From an uncultured bacterium (GTDB taxonomy: Bacteria; Bacteroidota; Bacteroidia; Bacteroidales; CAIWKO01), in assembly GCA_903862465.1 (NCBI GenBank), contig CAIOYH010000057.1:1-35152 (forward strand): a stretch of DNA of 35,152 bases, given 5' to 3'. This document shows, in pieces, positions 32,398 through 35,152 of this stretch; within the stretch, counting starts at the first letter, position 1, and each line of letters starts with the position of its first letter. Below the pieces are notes generated by a model. That model was not told the origin of the DNA. It saw only the letters and a list, made by a program, of their open reading frames with translations, and searched no databases. Made by a program: the position numbers and the translations under genes.

Positions 32398-34419
32398 CTA
32401 CTGCTTGCTTTTTTGTGCCAAAGAGTTATAATATTCCGCTTTCTTGCTATCGCCTATGCGATTATAGTAGCTTGCCAAAACCGAATTTAGCTTCCGATTG
32501 CCCGATTGTTTCCCAATAGCCTTTTCCCAGTACGCCATAGCGTTCACGGTGTCTTTCGCCAAGAGATAATAGTTGCCTATGTTGATGTAGGGTTCGTCGG
32601 AAGTGGGCACGGCGACCATAAGGCTTTCGTTGACTTGAATGGCTTTTTCCATATTGCTTTGCGCATTATACAAAGCCCCCAAACGGGTGTAAACCGCCGC
32701 AAAATCATTTTTCAGATGGATGGCGCGTTTGTAATAATACTCCGAAGAATCAGGACGTTTTTTCTCGTATAACATGCCCATGTTGCTTACAGGCTCAGCG
32801 TAGAGGCTGTCGTAAAGCATGGCTTGTTTGAAACAGGCGATGGCTTCAACCGTATCGCTATAAAATTTAAAATTCAACACGCCCAAGTTGTTCCAACAGG
32901 TGGTATATTTCGGATAAATCTTCACCGCTTTATGATAATAGCTTGTGGAGAGGTCGCGATATTCTCGAGCTTTTTTGATGTCTTTGGACTGCATTATTTT
33001 ATCATACAAAAATTGCGCATACAAAGAATTGGCTTTCGCCGAATGCTCCAAATAGGGGATGTCGTGGCTATAGAGGGTTTGATAATCTTTCCAATCGGTG
33101 TTGCGAGCCATGGTGCGGATGCCAAAGGGGACCACGACGAGCGCTAACAACCACAAGGGTTTCGAGAGATGTTTCAGTTGTAGGGTTTTCTGATGTATAT
33201 CTATTTTGAACAACAGCATCACCACCACCACCAACGCCAACGCAAACCCAAGGGAGGGCGAAAACAAAAAACGTTCGGCTACGATGCCAGGCGGGGGTTT
33301 GATGATGTTGGTTACTTGCGATATGCTGACAAAATAAAACAAGATGGCGAAACTCAGCAACTGTTTCTTTTTAAATTTAAAAACGGCAAAGACAAACAGC
33401 GCCAAGCACACCACAAAGGAAAAGATAGCCCAGGGGTTGGCGGGGGTGGAAATGGGGAATTGGTCGTAGCCATAGTAGAACAGTAGGGGATGGGGCACCA
33501 CCAACATCTTGAAATAAAACAACAGCACCATGAGCGCGGTGCCGATTCTGATCCACAGCCCTTTTTGGTAGTAAAGAGGGTTCTCAAAAAAGATGATGTC
33601 GCGGTGGGCTTTGGGCAAAAAGGTGCGCGGAAACATACGCGAGAAAAGTATCACTGCGATCAGCAATGCCATCACCCAAATGAAATCGCGCAGCTTGAAA
33701 TCTGTGAAGAAATATAAGGTAAGCGGGATGATGACCAGAAAGACTAGTACACTCGATTTGGAAAAATAACCAAACAACAAACTCGCGACAGCCACCGGAA
33801 TCCAATACCATTTGCGCACTTCCATAAATCGCACAAAGGCATACAGCGACAGCAAGCCCCCCATCAAACTCAGGATTTCGTCACGATTTTTCAGACTCGC
33901 CACCACTTCGGTGTGGATGGGATGTACTGCAAAAACCACCACCGTGAGCAGCGACAGCCACGGATGATAACTCTTCAGAAGCTTCCGAAGCAGCAAATAG
34001 AGAATCACACACAGCAAAAAATAGAGCAACACATTGATGAAATGGCTCACATGCGGACTCTCCTTAAACAAACCATATTCAATGGCGTAGGTCAGTTTCA
34101 CAATGGGGCGATATTCATAGTTTTGTTTGGCGTTAGTAGCATAATTGCTGCGCAGAATTTCGCCCATGCCCCGAAAACCTTTGTGCACCATCGCATTTTT
34201 ATAGGTCACCAGGTCGTCGTCGAAAGAATAGTTGTTGAGGATGGTGTTTCCGTAGAGCAAAAAAACCAACAGAAACAGAAAAATAATCACACGGGGAGTG
34301 CTCATAAATACGTTTCCCACCGAAGAAATCTTGCCGCGCTCCGGTTGCTTAGGACTGCGGTCGGGAACTTTGCTTTTTTGTAAGGCTTTGTTTTTGTTTG
34401 GCTTTGCTTTGTTTTGCAT
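32398..34419 (-). CDS. TMTC-like multi-pass membrane protein with TPR repeats
   Basis: A 673-residue inner-membrane protein. After a basic cytosolic N-terminus (1-45), about ten to eleven helices span 46-430. The first periplasmic loop has NTILNNYSFDDDLVTYKNAM with acidic residues and NYEYRPIVKLTYAIEY, resembling the GT-C fold of TMTC/PMT-type O-mannosyltransferases. The C-terminal 230 residues carry several tetratricopeptide repeats (for example YTTCWNNLGVLNFKFYSDTV, AEPVSNMGMLYEKK, DEPYINIGNYYLLAKDTVNA). Lipid-linked sugar transfer to proteins is plausible but inferred from architecture. It converges on slyD across a terminator. A near-consensus TACTTTTA box lies at 34464-34471. Confidence 0.85.
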   Translation of the reverse strand: MQNKAKPNKNKALQKSKVPDRSPKQPERGKISSVGNVFMSTPRVIIFLFLLVFLLYGNTILNNYSFDDDLVTYKNAMVHKGFRGMGEILRSNYATNAKQNYEYRPIVKLTYAIEYGLFKESPHVSHFINVLLYFLLCVILYLLLRKLLKSYHPWLSLLTVVVFAVHPIHTEVVASLKNRDEILSLMGGLLSLYAFVRFMEVRKWYWIPVAVASLLFGYFSKSSVLVFLVIIPLTLYFFTDFKLRDFIWVMALLIAVILFSRMFPRTFLPKAHRDIIFFENPLYYQKGLWIRIGTALMVLLFYFKMLVVPHPLLFYYGYDQFPISTPANPWAIFSFVVCLALFVFAVFKFKKKQLLSFAILFYFVSISQVTNIIKPPPGIVAERFLFSPSLGFALALVVVVMLLFKIDIHQKTLQLKHLSKPLWLLALVVVPFGIRTMARNTDWKDYQTLYSHDIPYLEHSAKANSLYAQFLYDKIMQSKDIKKAREYRDLSTSYYHKAVKIYPKYTTCWNNLGVLNFKFYSDTVEAIACFKQAMLYDSLYAEPVSNMGMLYEKKRPDSSEYYYKRAIHLKNDFAAVYTRLGALYNAQSNMEKAIQVNESLMVAVPTSDEPYINIGNYYLLAKDTVNAMAYWEKAIGKQSGNRKLNSVLASYYNRIGDSKKAEYYNSLAQKSKQ

Positions 34420-34505
34420 AGAAAAAGAATTAATACCGTCGCTACTGTTTTTATTTCAGATGATAAAAGTATAAATAATTTCTGAAACAGAGCCGATTTT
34501 TTTTG

Positions 34506-34603
34506 GAACGCTAATGACACGGATGCTACGCAGCGCGAATAAAAACGGATATAAAATAAAATCCGCCTTCATCCGCGTTTGAAAATCCGCGTCATCCGCG
34601 TTC
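34506..34603. repeat. imperfect inverted repeat, GCGGAT-rich
   Basis: The left arm 34506-34550 and right arm 34561-34603 are reverse complements with several mismatches (16 of the first 19 positions pair). Words such as ATCCGCGT recur four times in the right arm. It lies between the membrane/TPR gene and the partial gene at the right edge, and looks like a dispersed intergenic repeat. Confidence 0.65.
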
Positions 34604-34623
34604 TAAATCCTAATCCGAAAAAC

Positions 34624-35152
34624 TCACGCGTTATCCGGCACCATCGCTATCCCATGCACCAACTCCCCGTCGGGCGGAACGACAATCGTGGCGGTATAAA
34701 CCAAAAAGCCCGCTTTTGCTGCCATCAGCTTGGTGTAATCCGTAGAAACGTGTTCTTCCGAATAGATGCCGTTTGCGTTGGTATTCAGCACCAAATCGGG
34801 CATGCCTTCGCCGCTCAAGGTCACCTGAACGCCTTCAAGGGCTTGGTTGTTACCACTATGGCTTGCAACGCCAGTAACCGAGCCAAATTCGTCGCCTTCT
34901 TCGCTATCCGGAACCGACGAAAGTCCCATCAGATAATCCTTATATTTAGCACTGTCCACGCCGTTGAAAAGTTCTTTGCCGATGTTGCAAATGCGCGAAA
35001 ATTCTTTGAAGAGGATGTTGCCCGTTTTCACTCGCAGGAGGGCTCCCGAGGTGCGTGCAGTGATAGCATAGTTCGCATTATCAATCGCATCGTTATAGTT
35101 TTGGTTCGTCGCAGCCAAGTCGGTAAGCATCGCTGAGGTAAGTCCTTCGGTG
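34624..35152 (-). CDS. partial hypothetical protein with carboxypeptidase-like regulatory domain
   Basis: The 3' part of a gene whose frame stays open to the right edge, so its true start is outside the window. About 176 residues are visible. The first 90 are helical (NYNDAIDNANYAITARTSGA; FKEFSRICNIGKELFNGVDS) and are not recognised. The rest (GSVTGVASHSGNNQALEGVQVTLSG, then TNANGIYSEEHV and KLMAAKAGF) looks like a carboxypeptidase-regulatory-like beta domain that ends in AMVPDNA. An internal ATG at 35130 exists but is not needed as a start. The function is unknown. Confidence 0.7.
   Translation of the reverse strand, partial: TEGLTSAMLTDLAATNQNYNDAIDNANYAITARTSGALLRVKTGNILFKEFSRICNIGKELFNGVDSAKYKDYLMGLSSVPDSEEGDEFGSVTGVASHSGNNQALEGVQVTLSGEGMPDLVLNTNANGIYSEEHVSTDYTKLMAAKAGFLVYTATIVVPPDGELVHGIAMVPDNA

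Noticed and set aside
33193-34383. Plus-strand frames opposite the membrane/TPR gene
   Set aside because: His/Gln-rich shadow translations of the membrane-protein codons.

Overview
The window looks like chromosomal DNA of an AT-rich, Gram-negative member of the Bacteroidota. Evidence: lipopolysaccharide genes (lpxK, a kdsC-type phosphatase), a Bacteroidota-type division and cell-wall (dcw) cluster with an FtsL-like protein and a PASTA-bearing FtsI, a three-domain IspG, a secretion type IX sorted protein, and repeated -7 promoter boxes of the TAnnTTTG type. Genus or species cannot be named from this sequence.

Layout. 1-968 has no convincing gene. It holds two different 21-bp tandem arrays, a leftward terminator, a GC-rich hairpin and dispersed-repeat debris. 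969-1816 is a small operon (MmcQ/YjbR protein, then a membrane protein). 1833-2360 is a compact cassette: a GxxExxY / PD-(D/E)XK-like gene between 47-bp imperfect inverted repeats. 2372-5718 (minus) is an operon of a DltA-like adenylating enzyme, lpxK and purine nucleoside phosphorylase. 6106-19320 (plus) is the dcw operon: mraZ-rsmH-ftsL-ftsI-murE-mraY-murD'-ftsW-murG-murC-ftsQ-ftsA. It makes lipid II and the division machinery. ispG (19345-21027) converges on it.

21.1-23.36 kb is an accessory stretch between inverted copies of a GTTGATTG-rich repeat. It carries a DUF6326 membrane protein, a 13-unit 21-bp minisatellite and a fibronectin-III-like protein. 23.36-30.5 kb holds a DUF502 protein, a DUF4139 (MuiA-like) protein, a membrane-anchored metallo-beta-lactamase-fold hydrolase, a TlpA-like thioredoxin, KdsC-type HAD phosphatase plus DUF2520 protein, a lipoprotein and an ArsR-type regulator. 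30.6-35.15 kb holds a T9SS-sorted protein, SlyD, a TMTC-like membrane/TPR protein and a partial gene running off the right edge.

The most notable departures from the ordinary are in the dcw cluster. MurD is reduced to its C-terminal domain, with changes at two normally conserved substrate-contact positions. FtsI carries an internal tandem duplication of its N-terminal pedestal. ftsZ is absent from its usual place after ftsA. Other notable items are the inverted-repeat-bounded GxxExxY cassette, three unrelated arrays all with a 21-bp period, and a stand-alone amino-acid-adenylation enzyme in the lpxK operon.
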